DNA of 64,000 nt from Emticicia sp. CRIBPO (GCF_009905725.1 NZ_JAAAKV010000003.1:457866-521865), one strand, 5' to 3'. Shown: positions 1 to 7,532, counted from the stretch's first letter. Made by a program: numbers and translations. Notes: generated by a model not told the origin, from the sequence alone.

Positions 1-861
1 GGAGAAAGCGGTACAGGAAAGGAATTGATTGCAGAGGCCATTCATCAGAACAGCAAACGTAAAAACAAGCCGTTTGTGAAAGTCAACCTCGGAGGGGTAT
101 CATCCACTTTATTTGAAAGCGAACTTTTCGGTCACACCCGCGGAGCATTTACCGATGCCAAGTCGGACAGGATTGGCCGGTTTGAGCTGGCGAATAAAGG
201 CACTATTTTCCTGGACGAAATCGGCGATTTGGATTTGTCAAGCCAGGTTAAGTTGCTGAGGGTGTTGCAGGACCGTACTTTTGAGCCTCTTGGAAGCAGC
301 AAAAGCAAGACGGTAGACGTGAGGATCATCTGTGCTACGAACAGGAACCTGGAAGAAATGGTCAGCAAAAACACTTTCAGAGAGGATTTGCTATACAGGA
401 TCAACCTGATTACCGTTAAACTTCCGCCTCTGAGAGAGCGGCCTGAAGATATTTCTGCTCTGGCGGTTTCGTTTGTAAACAATCTTAAAACAATTTACGA
501 AAGGCCGCAACTGCGGATCAGCTCCAAGGCCATTCACTGGCTCAGGAGTTTGTCATTGCCGGGCAACATCCGTCAGCTGAAAAACCTGGTGGAGAAAACG
601 GTTTTACTGACACCCGATGATGAACTGCAGATCCATGATTTTGAAAAGAACATCACGGGAGGCACCAGTGCGGCTGCATTGAGAGCCTTGCCGGAAGTGG
701 GCACCATGACGCTGGAAGAAATGGAATTCCAGATGATCAAAAGAGCGATGGAGTTTCACCAGTACAAAGTCTCGAAGGTAGCCCGTTCACTCGGCATTAC
801 CCGTTTCGCTCTGTACAGGCGACTCGAAAAGTTCGAAATACCCTATCATCCTGAAAATTAA
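1..861 (+). CDS. Sigma-54-dependent (NtrC-family) response regulator, 5' truncated by window edge
   Basis: The reading frame is open from the first base, where the Walker A motif GESGTGKE is read, so the receiver domain and the start of the AAA+ domain lie outside the window. The AAA+ domain shows the sigma-54 contact loop as GAFTDA in place of the classical GAFTGA, then Walker B (FLDEIGDL) and the sensor region with CATNRNL and [10 protein letters not shown]. The C-terminus carries a Fis-type helix-turn-helix ([22 protein letters not shown]). The protein would activate sigma-54 RNA polymerase after phosphorylation. The kinase gene follows four bases after the stop, so the two form a two-component pair of NtrX/NtrY type. 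Targets are unknown. Confidence 0.93.
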   Translation, partial: GESGTGKELIAEAIHQNSKRKNKPFVKVNLGGVSSTLFESELFGHTRGAFTDAKSDRIGRFELANKGTIFLDEIGDLDLSSQVKLLRVLQDRTFEPLGSSKSKTVDVRIICATNRNLEEMVSKNTFREDLLYRINLITVKLPPLRERPEDISALAVSFVNNLKTIYERPQLRISSKAIHWLRSLSLPGNIRQLKNLVEKTVLLTPDDELQIHDFEKNITGGTSAAALRALPEVGTMTLEEMEFQMIKRAMEFHQYKVSKVARSLGITRFALYRRLEKFEIPYHPEN

Positions 862-865
862 TCTC

Positions 866-2140
866 TTGTCACTCAGAACCAAATACATCACTTTTGTAGT
901 CATCGTTCATGCGGTGATCATCTTTCTCATCTTCTGGCTTCTGAAGGAAGAAAAACTCTATTTTATCCTGTCGGAAGTGCTGGTGCTGATTTCACTGCTC
1001 ATTGCGATTCAGCTCTATCATGACTTTATTCAGCCGCTTAAGTTCCTGATGACCGGCATTGAAGCCATCCGTGACCGCGATTTTACGGTTAAGTTCAGGA
1101 AAGTAGGCAAACTCGAAATGGACCAGCTAATTGATGTCTACAATGCCATGATCGAGCAATTGAGAGCCGAAAGAACGCAGGTGCTGGAGCAACATTATTT
1201 CCTGGACAAACTGATACAGGCGTCGCCCATTGCAGTGATTATCCTGGATTTCGACAATAACATCACCAACCTGAATCCGAAGGCCAGGGAGCTTTTCCAT
1301 TTCAAAGACAATGCTTTTCTGAACAGACCACTTGTAAACGTGGAGCATCCGATTGTCTCGCACCTGATAAGTGTTGAAAACGGAGAATCAAAAACGGTAC
1401 AGATCAACGGGGTTGAAACTTATAAAATCCAGCGGTCGTTTTTCCTGGACAGGGGTTTTTCAAGACCTTTCCTGATGGTGGAGGAGCTGACGGCCGAAAT
1501 TATGGAAACTGAGAAGAAAGCCTACGGAAAGGTGATCCGGATGATGGCCCATGAGATCAATAACTCGATCGGGGCCGTGAATTCTATCCTGAATGTGACC
1601 AGGAGCCACGTCAAAGATCCAGATCTGTCGGAAGCCCTGACGATTGCTACTGAAAGGAATGACAAGCTGAATCATTTTATGCGTCGATTTGCAGACATTG
1701 TCAGGCTGCCGTTGCCTAACAAAGAGGCCGGAGATGTCATTATACTTACCGACAATATCGTGCAGCTTATGTCCGTCCAGGCCCGGGCGAAAGGGTTGAA
1801 CCTGACGTTAATTAAGAATGCTAAGCACGTGAACAGGCAGATCGATACGGAACAAATGGAGCAGGTTTTGGTCAATATCATCAAAAATGCCATTGAAGCC
1901 TGTGTTCCCGGCCGGGAAATCATCGTGGAAGCAGATACGACAAGCCTATTGATCCGGAACAACGGAGCCCCTATTCCTGAAGAAGTGGAACAGCGGCTGT
2001 TTACTCCGTTTTTCAGCAGTAAACCCGAAGGCCAGGGGATCGGCCTCACACTTATCCGCGACATCCTGATGAACCACGGATTCACTTTCTCTCTCAAAAC
2101 AGAAGAAGGCGGCTGGACAGTGTTCAGGATTAACTGGTAG
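866..2140 (+). CDS. Membrane sensor histidine kinase (NtrY-like)
   Basis: Two N-terminal membrane helices (about residues 8-27 and 31-50) are followed by a HAMP-like linker, a PAS-like segment (about 108-165) and a kinase core. The phosphoacceptor is probably His229 in MMAHEINNS. The ATP-binding domain has the N box around Asn341 (NIIKNAIEA) and the G box GQGIGLTLI at about 389-397. The start is a TTG at 866; I see no better in-frame start. With almost no periplasmic loop, it probably senses a cytoplasmic or membrane signal through the PAS segment. It should phosphorylate the adjacent sigma-54 activator, whose gene ends four bases upstream. The kinase core assignment is firm and the signal is unknown. 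Confidence 0.92.
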   Translation: MSLRTKYITFVVIVHAVIIFLIFWLLKEEKLYFILSEVLVLISLLIAIQLYHDFIQPLKFLMTGIEAIRDRDFTVKFRKVGKLEMDQLIDVYNAMIEQLRAERTQVLEQHYFLDKLIQASPIAVIILDFDNNITNLNPKARELFHFKDNAFLNRPLVNVEHPIVSHLISVENGESKTVQINGVETYKIQRSFFLDRGFSRPFLMVEELTAEIMETEKKAYGKVIRMMAHEINNSIGAVNSILNVTRSHVKDPDLSEALTIATERNDKLNHFMRRFADIVRLPLPNKEAGDVIILTDNIVQLMSVQARAKGLNLTLIKNAKHVNRQIDTEQMEQVLVNIIKNAIEACVPGREIIVEADTTSLLIRNNGAPIPEEVEQRLFTPFFSSKPEGQGIGLTLIRDILMNHGFTFSLKTEEGGWTVFRINW

Positions 2141-2163
2141 CTGGAGGAATGGTCAGTATAGTC

Positions 2164-2368
2164 TCAGGGAAAGTTTTTATAAATATCCTTCCGATGGTCA
2201 AATGTTACAAAATATAATGTTTGATCATCTTCCTCCCATTTAAGCCCAATGCGGTAGTTCCCTGTTCGTATCCTGTAATAATGTGTAGCCTTTTAACTTT
2301 TTTAGATTAGGCAGATTATCAAAATTGTTGGATTGTTCAGAGAAACTATTTTTAAAAGCAATTTTCAT
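2164..2368 (-). pseudogene. RelE/ParE-type toxin, frameshifted and shortened
   Basis: Reading minus from the ATG at 2368 gives a toxin-like N-terminus ending in NLKKLKG. The frame must then shift by one base near 2283-2290 to continue as YYRIRTGNYRIGLKW and end in RKDIYKNFP, which is the typical C-terminal half of RelE/ParE-superfamily mRNA interferases. The whole span is 205 bases, one more than a multiple of three, consistent with a single-base insertion. The usual helical segment between N-terminus and NLKKLKG (about 20-25 residues) also seems missing. The ATG overlaps the antitoxin stop as ATGA. The product is probably inactive unless the frameshift is a sequencing error. Confidence 0.72.
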
Positions 2369-2571
2369 TTTTTTCCTAATGCTTTTAAAACATCTTCTTT
2401 TTTAACAGTTTGCGTTTTCATCCCCTTTTCTATCTCTGTGGCAAGAATATGATCTTCCCATTGTGCATCAGTTATTTTATGTGCTTTTATCCCTAGCTTT
2501 TCGGCAAGAGCGATAATAAGCTTAATATTTTGTGATGAATTACCTTCTAAAACAATTGCACTCATATACAT
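2365..2571 (-). CDS. Small antitoxin-like protein of a type II toxin-antitoxin pair
   Basis: This 68-residue protein (66 if the second Met in MYMSAIVLEG is used) resembles short antitoxins of Bacteroidota RelE pairs: an N-terminal strand SAIVLEGN, a helix (NIKLIIALAEKLGI), a second helical segment (WEDHILATEIEKG) and a C-terminal tail ending VLKALGKK. Its stop overlaps the toxin start as ATGA, which is typical translational coupling. Antitoxins of this type neutralise the toxin and often repress their own promoter. The toxin partner here is frameshifted, so this may be a surviving antitoxin. The family call rests on gene order and general pattern more than on a diagnostic motif. Confidence 0.7.
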   Translation of the reverse strand: MYMSAIVLEGNSSQNIKLIIALAEKLGIKAHKITDAQWEDHILATEIEKGMKTQTVKKEDVLKALGKK

Positions 2572-2638
2572 TTATTTTTTTACAAAAAAACAAAAAAGTA
2601 ATAAATACAAGGATACTTTCGAAACTTTAATGATTAAT

Positions 2639-3031
2639 TCAGTTCACCGCCATCCTCCAGCAAAGCAAAGCCGAAATGAACGTTACCGGGGTGAAAATCA
2701 GCGTTTCCAGTATGTTTTCAGCAAACAGATTGCCTATGGTGTTCAGGAAAAACAGGGCTACAAACAGCCAGAGTAAGCCGGTAGTGATTTTTCGTAGTGT
2801 ACTGTCTTTGGTAGTTTTCGGGTGAGTAAACACAAGTCCAAGCAGAAGAAGATTAATGAGTATGGAAACTACCTCAAACCGCTTAAGCTCCTCCGGGTTC
2901 TGAAATTTTCCGCCCCAGACGATGTCAGAGGGCACCAACCCCGCCAGCACAAAAGCGTGAAAGATAACCACCAATATAAAAATAACCATCAGGGCTTTTC
3001 TCGCCGTTTCGAAGGGGATTTTTTTAATCAT
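2639..3031 (-). CDS. Small multi-pass membrane protein, function unknown
   Basis: I place the start at the ATG at 3031 (MIKKIPFETARKALM), four bases after the stop of the upstream gene; a longer version would begin inside that gene at 3064. The 130-residue product has about four hydrophobic helices (ALMVIFILVVIFHAFVLAGLV, VVSILINLLLLGLVF, LLWLFVALFFLNTIGNL and the C-terminal segment ending ALLCWRMAVN). It is the last gene of a three-gene minus-strand operon with another small membrane protein and an AlkD-like protein. I recognise no catalytic motif. Tight spacing suggests co-expression with its neighbours, but no role can be assigned. Confidence 0.7.
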   Translation of the reverse strand: MIKKIPFETARKALMVIFILVVIFHAFVLAGLVPSDIVWGGKFQNPEELKRFEVVSILINLLLLGLVFTHPKTTKDSTLRKITTGLLWLFVALFFLNTIGNLFAENILETLIFTPVTFISALLCWRMAVN

Positions 3032-3035
3032 AAAA

Positions 3036-3488
3036 TTAATTTTTGAAGTAATAAGCCTGAACATTGGGCAAAATCGTGAAAATCTGAATCACCAAACCCC
3101 AGAAAATATAAACCACATGAATCACCCCGGCTTCCCTCACAAAATAAAGTTGCACGGCGATCCAGATAATGGTTGCAAAACCCGCATAGAGAGAATAGGT
3201 CCAGGCCCAGTGCCTGTCTTTAAAAACATTCAGTTTTTCGGCTGGCGTAAATTTCTGACGGGTGATCAGGGCCCAGGCAATACCCAGCGGCATAAAACCC
3301 AGGAAAGTCAGCAATATGATGCCGGGGATCAGGAAATTATGGAAGGGCGAGTGTTGAAGCAGACTTACCGGCATGCCGATCATGTTTCCCGATGGGTCAA
3401 AGGTCAGCAAGCCACCACCATAAATGGCACCAAGACCAAGCAAAAGTTGTAGGGCAATCAGGCATTTAACACTCAGCGGCATTTTCAT
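3036..3488 (-). CDS. Small multi-pass membrane protein, function unknown
   Basis: The 150-residue product has an N-terminal hydrophobic helix (LIALQLLLGLGAIYGGGLL) and about three more (FLIPGIILLTFLGFMPLGIAW, WTYSLYAGFATIIWIAVQLYF, VVYIFWGLVIQIFTIL), with few charged residues in between. Its start overlaps the stop of the AlkD-like gene as ATGA, and it is followed four bases later by a second small membrane protein. The arrangement suggests a translationally coupled trio. No catalytic or ligand-binding motif is visible, and the pairing with a DNA-repair-like protein does not by itself indicate a function. Confidence 0.78.
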   Translation of the reverse strand: MKMPLSVKCLIALQLLLGLGAIYGGGLLTFDPSGNMIGMPVSLLQHSPFHNFLIPGIILLTFLGFMPLGIAWALITRQKFTPAEKLNVFKDRHWAWTYSLYAGFATIIWIAVQLYFVREAGVIHVVYIFWGLVIQIFTILPNVQAYYFKN

Positions 3489-4201
3489 GACTTTGACATG
3501 GCTTTGGTTTTCAGTTCAGCCGGCATTTTTTCAATCGCATACCTCAGAGCGGTTCTGGGCATGACCGTCTTTTTGCTCATGACGTAATCAAAAATTTCCT
3601 GTTCATGAGCCTGGCTGGCGGCTTTCAGCATCCAGCCGTAACCTTTCTGCACCAGGTCGTCGGGGTCCTGCAGTAAAATATCAGCTATTTCGATGATGTC
3701 GCTCAGGAACTTGCCATTACGGCCCGGAATGATCAGTGATACGGCGGCGGCTCGTTTTGTCCAGCGGTTTTCTGATCTCGCCCAGGTTTTCAGTTCTGAC
3801 AAAAACTCAGGATACATGTCAAGGAACGTACCGACGGTATGATTACACAAGGTGTCGCACGACGCCCAGTTGTTGACATCCTCGTTAACCCAGCGTTCAA
3901 AAACCTTGAAATCTCCCGGTTTAAAGTCTTTTTTCAGGCTGTAGGACCAATTGCAGGCAATGATGGATTCTTCGAGATAATCGGAGGCCCATAAATCATC
4001 GCATAAGCTGAAGATAAAGGCCTTGGGCTGTTTTTTGACAGTCTTGAAATGCTCCTTGGATATTTTAACCACAATACCGGTTTTGATGCCGTAGAGTTTT
4101 ATTTTTTCCTTGAAAAAGCCTTTGCCGCTTTCCTGTATTTTTAAATCAATCTGGCTTTCGAGGTCTTTTCTGAGCTGATTGAGAATGATTTCTTTGTCCA
4201 T
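3485..4201 (-). CDS. DNA alkylation repair enzyme, AlkD-like HEAT-repeat protein
   Basis: The 238-residue sequence matches the AlkD family in length and pattern: a series of amphipathic HEAT-like helix pairs, the segment RWVNEDVNNWASCDTL, the conserved RWTKRAAAVSLI region, DDLVQKGYGWMLKA, and the C-terminal MPRTALRYAIEK. Family members such as Bacillus AlkD remove N3- and N7-alkylated bases by holding DNA in a concave HEAT surface without base flipping. The Trp and Asp of NWASCD and the Arg of the RWTKR helix correspond to residues expected near the lesion. It is the first gene of an operon with two small membrane proteins. Activity on DNA is inferred from the family. Confidence 0.85.
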   Translation of the reverse strand: MDKEIILNQLRKDLESQIDLKIQESGKGFFKEKIKLYGIKTGIVVKISKEHFKTVKKQPKAFIFSLCDDLWASDYLEESIIACNWSYSLKKDFKPGDFKVFERWVNEDVNNWASCDTLCNHTVGTFLDMYPEFLSELKTWARSENRWTKRAAAVSLIIPGRNGKFLSDIIEIADILLQDPDDLVQKGYGWMLKAASQAHEQEIFDYVMSKKTVMPRTALRYAIEKMPAELKTKAMSKS

Positions 4202-4283
4202 TTGAAGATCTTTTTAATCAATGGTTAAAGATACGCTCCTGTTGACGTACGTGATATGACATCGGGCAGAAAATCTCAGAATT

Positions 4284-5318
4284 TCATTTACTTCGACCGA
4301 ATTTCATGAAAAACTTTTCAAAATATTCATAAACCAGGTAGCTGACGAGCAATGTGACCGCCATGGCCCCGATCTGCCAGTATTGGGTCGGGAATTTCGG
4401 GTAAAATCCTTTCACGTAAATCAGGAAATCTCCGCAGAGCCTGTAAACAATCGGGTGGAGTAAATAGATAGAGAAACTGGTATCTCCCAGAAATATGAGC
4501 GGATGATGCAGCACACCGGGCAGTGTGTAGTCTAACTTATAAAAACCGATGCAAATCAGCAGACAACTGAGGGTGAAAGCCAGCCGGGCGGGGCCGGTAA
4601 CCAAAGAAACAACATTGCCTGAAGCAGGATAGAAAATAAAAATCACCAGACCAATTAAAATCAGGGCAAGGCTTATCGTATTGCCTATTTCCCTGTCTTT
4701 CAGGAATACACCTGTTAAAAAACCGGCCATGAAAATGAAAACCTGGTTGAGCGGATTGGTATAGATTCTCCATTGGTTGCTTAATTCAACCTGGCTGTCT
4801 AAGGCATAAAAAGCGTAATACAGATATAGAGAAAACAAAACGACCGACAATAAAATCAATAAAGCCCTGTAGTTTTTTGCGAAAATCATGAAGAATGGGA
4901 AAAAGGCATAAAAAACGAATTCATTGCCTATAGACCAGGCCCCGGTCGCGAAATAGACGTCCCATCTGACAAAGCCAAAAAGCCCGCTGAGGTTGAGGAA
5001 AAGATCAGGAACCTCAAATTCTTTTTTATAGAGCACCAGCGAAATCAGGGTGACCAGGCCAAGCAGGGGGAGAAGTCTGAGGAATCTTTTCTTTAAAAAA
5101 TTTCCGAGGGCTCTGAAGCTGATTTCTGTTTTGTCGTAATAAACAAAATGGAGGGTCAGGCCGCTCAAAAGATAGAAAATGCCCACACCGTAAATGCCCA
5201 GCCTGCCCATGAAGGTATCGGCGGTAAATACGCCGTTGGTCCAGACAGCATAGTGATATGACATAATTCCGAGGGCGATGGCCCCCCTGAGATAATCCAA
5301 CGTGTGAAGTCTCTTCAT
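4284..5318 (-). CDS. Acyltransferase 3 (OafA/YrhL-type) membrane protein
   Basis: The protein begins MKRLHTLDYLRGAIALGIM, the hallmark N-terminus of the acyltransferase 3 family (LDYLRGxAAL), and has about ten membrane helices over 344 residues. Other family features are the catalytic-region His in SYHYAVW, the RFLRLLPL segment and the late SFSIYLLHPIV motif. Such enzymes move acetyl or other acyl groups onto sugars of surface polysaccharide or lipid. A terminator-like hairpin at 5336-5370 separates it from the heat-shock operon upstream, so it is probably transcribed alone. The acceptor is unknown. Confidence 0.9.
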   Translation of the reverse strand: MKRLHTLDYLRGAIALGIMSYHYAVWTNGVFTADTFMGRLGIYGVGIFYLLSGLTLHFVYYDKTEISFRALGNFLKKRFLRLLPLLGLVTLISLVLYKKEFEVPDLFLNLSGLFGFVRWDVYFATGAWSIGNEFVFYAFFPFFMIFAKNYRALLILLSVVLFSLYLYYAFYALDSQVELSNQWRIYTNPLNQVFIFMAGFLTGVFLKDREIGNTISLALILIGLVIFIFYPASGNVVSLVTGPARLAFTLSCLLICIGFYKLDYTLPGVLHHPLIFLGDTSFSIYLLHPIVYRLCGDFLIYVKGFYPKFPTQYWQIGAMAVTLLVSYLVYEYFEKFFMKFGRSK

Positions 5319-5335
5319 GCTTTGTTACAGGTCAG

Positions 5336-5370
5336 AAATAAAAAAACGTACCGGATTATCTCTGGTACGT
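5336..5370 (-). terminator. Rho-independent terminator of the Hsp20 operon
   Basis: On the minus strand a hairpin with arms ACGTACC/GGTACGT (5346-5370) is followed at once by TTTTTTTATTTC. It lies about 80 bases after the Hsp20 stop and just before the acyltransferase gene, so it should separate the two transcripts. Confidence 0.75.
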
Positions 5371-5448
5371 CTTAGTTACCTCACAGATTTAATCTGATGC
5401 AAATAAAGCACATCAGCGTGAAGGTTTTTCATCCGGCGGAAAATTGTT

Positions 5449-5868
5449 TTAATTGACCGTAATGGTCTGTTCCTTTTTCAAGCCTTTTTCGTTCTTCGGA
5501 AGTGTGACGACGAGTATCCCGTTTTCACTTTTGGCAGAAATCTCCTCTACCTTCACTTTTCCGTTGAGGCTCAGTGTTCTTTCAAAGTTTTTGACTGGAA
5601 ACTCCTGCCAGCTGAACTCGGGTTTGCCCTCAATTTCCTTGCTGCCGCTGATGTAAAGTACATCTTCAGTGACAGCTATTTTGATATCTTCTTTAGCAAA
5701 TCCAACGGCATAAACCTGCACAACGAACTCAGTTTCCTGGTCGGTGATATTAAGCGGAACATTGTATTTGGGCCTTTTTATGACTGAAAAGTGATGAAAC
5801 GGATGGTGACCTCTGAAAGATCTTCTGTATGCCGGACCACAGCCGGCTGTATTTTGCTGATTAAACAT
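5449..5868 (-). CDS. Small heat shock protein, Hsp20/alpha-crystallin family
   Basis: After a short N-terminal arm rich in Arg and His (RRSFRGHHPFHHF), an alpha-crystallin domain runs from about residue 34 to 138. It has the expected strands YNVPLNITDQETEFVVQVYA, the swapped-loop region and the signature near the end (SENGILVVTLPK). The protein, 139 residues, would be an ATP-independent holdase that keeps unfolded proteins soluble. It is the last gene of a minus-strand unit behind a 59-residue and an 86-residue His-rich protein, and upstream of that unit lies a promoter nearly identical to the one before the ECF sigma gene. Expression under control of that sigma factor is therefore likely. 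Confidence 0.93.
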   Translation of the reverse strand: MFNQQNTAGCGPAYRRSFRGHHPFHHFSVIKRPKYNVPLNITDQETEFVVQVYAVGFAKEDIKIAVTEDVLYISGSKEIEGKPEFSWQEFPVKNFERTLSLNGKVKVEEISAKSENGILVVTLPKNEKGLKKEQTITVN

Positions 5869-5903
5869 GTTATCTGATGATTATTGGTTAATAAATAATG
5901 AGC

Positions 5904-6083
5904 TTACAACTGCTCTTTTGCTGGCTTTTCGGCTTGCTTATGGTCGGTATTTTCACAATGACCGGAGCGGAAATGATGTCCGAGATGGTGATTGAACCTG
6001 GCAGGTCCTAAAGTGGCCACCAGCGTACCGAAAGTAAGGGCAGCTACGCCCAATACGATGAAAAATCTGGGTCTTCTTTTCAT
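5904..6083 (-). CDS. Small His-rich membrane-anchored protein (59 residues)
   Basis: A short frame between the 86-residue protein and Hsp20 starts with ATG at 6083, two bases after the upstream stop, and ends at 5904. It reads MKRRPRFFIVLGVAALTFG, a basic start followed by one hydrophobic helix (about residues 7-26), then FNHHLGHHFRSGHCENTDH with seven His and one Cys, and a charged tail. This looks like an envelope-anchored or secreted peptide with a metal-binding-like cluster. Its position inside the operon and the tight upstream spacing support it as a real gene. Function is unknown. Confidence 0.7.
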   Translation of the reverse strand: MKRRPRFFIVLGVAALTFGTLVATLGPARFNHHLGHHFRSGHCENTDHKQAEKPAKEQL

Positions 6084-6085
6084 GA

Positions 6086-6346
6086 TTACAGATGGATGGT
6101 TATGGGTTGATGATGATTACTTCTTCCTCCGTGATTCCTGAAATGATGGAATTCCTCGTCAGACATAGAACGGACCCTGTCTGCAAACTGGTAGGCTCCC
6201 CAGTACCTTCTTCTCATGCTTCTGAAGAAAAGGAGCCTGGCGATGGTCGCGAAAATGAAAATGCCCAGGATAAATACGGGCAGGAAAAACAGGGCGGCTC
6301 CGAGGAGCAACCCGAACAGAACGGATTTGAAAATTGAATTTGTCAT
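6086..6346 (-). CDS. Small membrane protein with His-rich tail (86 residues)
   Basis: The protein has a long hydrophobic N-terminal region (about residues 7-40, SVLFGLLLGAALFFLPVFIL and on) and a basic stretch RSMRRRYWGAYQFADRVR. Its C-terminal tail carries FHHFRNHGGRSNHHQ. It starts 46 bases downstream of the -10-like part of an ECF-type promoter (6392-6424) and precedes, by two bases, the 59-residue His-rich gene and then Hsp20. It is probably an inner-membrane protein of the same stress response. A recurring HHF-R-x-H pattern links it to both following proteins. No known domain is recognised. Confidence 0.78.
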   Translation of the reverse strand: MTNSIFKSVLFGLLLGAALFFLPVFILGIFIFATIARLLFFRSMRRRYWGAYQFADRVRSMSDEEFHHFRNHGGRSNHHQPITIHL

Positions 6347-6370
6347 TGAGCTTTTTCTTTTAAATTAATC

Positions 6371-6385
6371 GGGACAATATGTCCC
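6371..6385. promoter_or_regulatory. Short palindrome in the leader of the His-rich/Hsp20 unit
   Basis: GGGACAATATGTCCC has perfect 6-bp arms around three bases. It falls just after the predicted -10 region and before the ATG at 6346, so it could be an operator or a small hairpin in the 5' leader. No regulator is assigned. Confidence 0.4.
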
Positions 6386-6391
6386 TGTAAT

Positions 6392-6424
6392 GGATGACGT
6401 GTGAGCCGGAATTTTACTTTAAAT
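6392..6424 (-). promoter_or_regulatory. ECF-type promoter of the His-rich/Hsp20 unit
   Basis: On the minus strand the elements ATTTAAAGTAAAA and TTCC are followed after eight bases by CGTCATCC. The same elements with the same spacing lie before the ECF sigma gene (7396-7428), while the bases between them differ. CGTC is a common -10 core of ECF-dependent promoters. The shared pattern suggests direct control by the neighbouring sigma factor. Confidence 0.65.
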
Positions 6425-6450
6425 TATTTTCAATATTTTGGATGAGGGCA

Positions 6451-6483
6451 TAAAAAAAGCCATCAATCGGGTGACTGATGGCT
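6451..6483 (-). terminator. Rho-independent terminator after the 109-residue gene
   Basis: The minus strand shows arms AGCCATCA/TGATGGCT around a ten-base loop followed by a run of seven T. It lies directly behind the stop at 6495 and separates the sigma gene unit from the His-rich/Hsp20 unit, which has its own promoter. Confidence 0.8.
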
Positions 6484-6494
6484 CTGATTGATAA

Positions 6495-6824
6495 TTATCT
6501 TCTGCAACGCTCTTTCCATTTTTCTTTGAAAGCCGCTCTTTCCTCATGGCTCATGTCCATAAATTTCTGTCTGAATTCAGGGTTGGCGAACGGCGGTCTT
6601 CTGCCCCGCGGAGGCCCGAAACGGAATCCCCCGAAAAGAATCCGGCTCAGCACCAGTATACCCAGGGCCTGCCAGTAATTGATTTTTGTTACATGCAGCA
6701 CATCCGGTAATATGGCATTCCACAGCCACATGACAGCCGCTGAACTGACAGCCACAGCGGCTAAGATGAAGAAGGCAAAAAAGCCTCTTCTTTTCCTGCG
6801 GTGATAAAAATAATTTCTTTCCAT
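6495..6824 (-). CDS. Small membrane protein encoded with an ECF sigma factor
   Basis: The 109-residue product starts with a very basic segment (YHRRKRRGFFAF) followed by a membrane helix, a conserved-looking WLWNAILPDV and INYWQALGILVLSRILFGGF second helix, and a basic Arg/Pro-rich, charged tail (MSHEERAAFKEKWKERCRR). The tail recalls the HEERAAF-type helices of periplasmic stress proteins of the Spy/CpxP kind, but this is only a resemblance. It starts four bases after the sigma stop and is followed by a terminator, so it is co-transcribed with the sigma gene and may modulate it in place of a classical anti-sigma factor. That role is inference. Confidence 0.82.
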   Translation of the reverse strand: MERNYFYHRRKRRGFFAFFILAAVAVSSAAVMWLWNAILPDVLHVTKINYWQALGILVLSRILFGGFRFGPPRGRRPPFANPEFRQKFMDMSHEERAAFKEKWKERCRR

Positions 6825-6828
6825 GATT

Positions 6829-7371
6829 TTAAAAATTTAGCTCGTCGTAAAGGTAGTTCAACCGGTTTCTTAAATGTTTGGTGGCGTAGCCTTTACGGCT
6901 GATGATCGTTTTCAGGTTTTCACCGGTTTGATCGGCAATTTCCTGCAATGTCAGGTCTTCTATTTCATTCAGGATAAAAACCTCCCGCTGTTTTTCAGGA
7001 AGCTCGTCGAGGGCTTTCATGAGTTCTTCCCAGAAATGTTCTTTGAAAAGGGCCAGTTCAGGGCTCTCGCTTTCATCTGTGAGTAACATCTCTTTAAAAC
7101 CCGGACCTTCGTCGTCTTCGTAATCGTCGAGAGCGTCTGTGGTTTTCTTGCGGTACTTATCGGTGACTTTATTTCTGGCCACCCTGTAGAGCCAGGCACT
7201 GACGTTTTCGAGCTCTTCGGCATCTGTCAGACTGCTGAGCTGGTACCATACGTCCTGCAGGATATCTTCGGCATCTTCTCTTGACCGGACTTTTCCACGG
7301 ATAAAGCCGAACAATTTCTTACCGAATTGCTGGATGGTATCTGAAATGGAAAATCTTTTCTGAGCGATCAT
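6829..7371 (-). CDS. ECF-type RNA polymerase sigma factor
   Basis: The 180-residue protein has the two sigma-70 regions and little else. Region 2 spans about residues 12-78, with DAEDILQDVWYQL and the -10-recognising helix VSAWLYRVARNKVTDKYRKK. Region 4 is at about 118-170 with LPEKQREVFILNEIEDLTLQEIADQTGENLKTIISRKGYA. A promoter (7396-7428) sits close before the start, and a near copy precedes the Hsp20 unit. This implies autoregulation plus activation of a small envelope or protein stress response. No anti-sigma gene with a recognisable domain is adjacent. Confidence 0.93.
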   Translation of the reverse strand: MIAQKRFSISDTIQQFGKKLFGFIRGKVRSREDAEDILQDVWYQLSSLTDAEELENVSAWLYRVARNKVTDKYRKKTTDALDDYEDDEGPGFKEMLLTDESESPELALFKEHFWEELMKALDELPEKQREVFILNEIEDLTLQEIADQTGENLKTIISRKGYATKHLRNRLNYLYDELNF

Positions 7372-7395
7372 TAATATGGTATTCGTACTAAATAA

Positions 7396-7428
7396 GGATG
7401 ACGAATCAAATGGATTTTTACTTTAAAT
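7396..7428 (-). promoter_or_regulatory. ECF-type promoter of the sigma gene
   Basis: ATTTAAAGTAAAA, ATCC, eight variable bases and CGTCATCC are read on the minus strand, ending 25 bases before the sigma start. The arrangement is the same as at 6392-6424, which suggests that the sigma factor drives its own transcription. Confidence 0.65.
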
Positions 7429-7532
7429 CCTGATCAAATGTAGAAAGATTTTTTATCAGTGATTTGATTTTCAGATGAGTGGGTATTCTGAATGTTTACT
7501 GGCAGATTTTCAGGAAGAGGTCATAACAAAAG

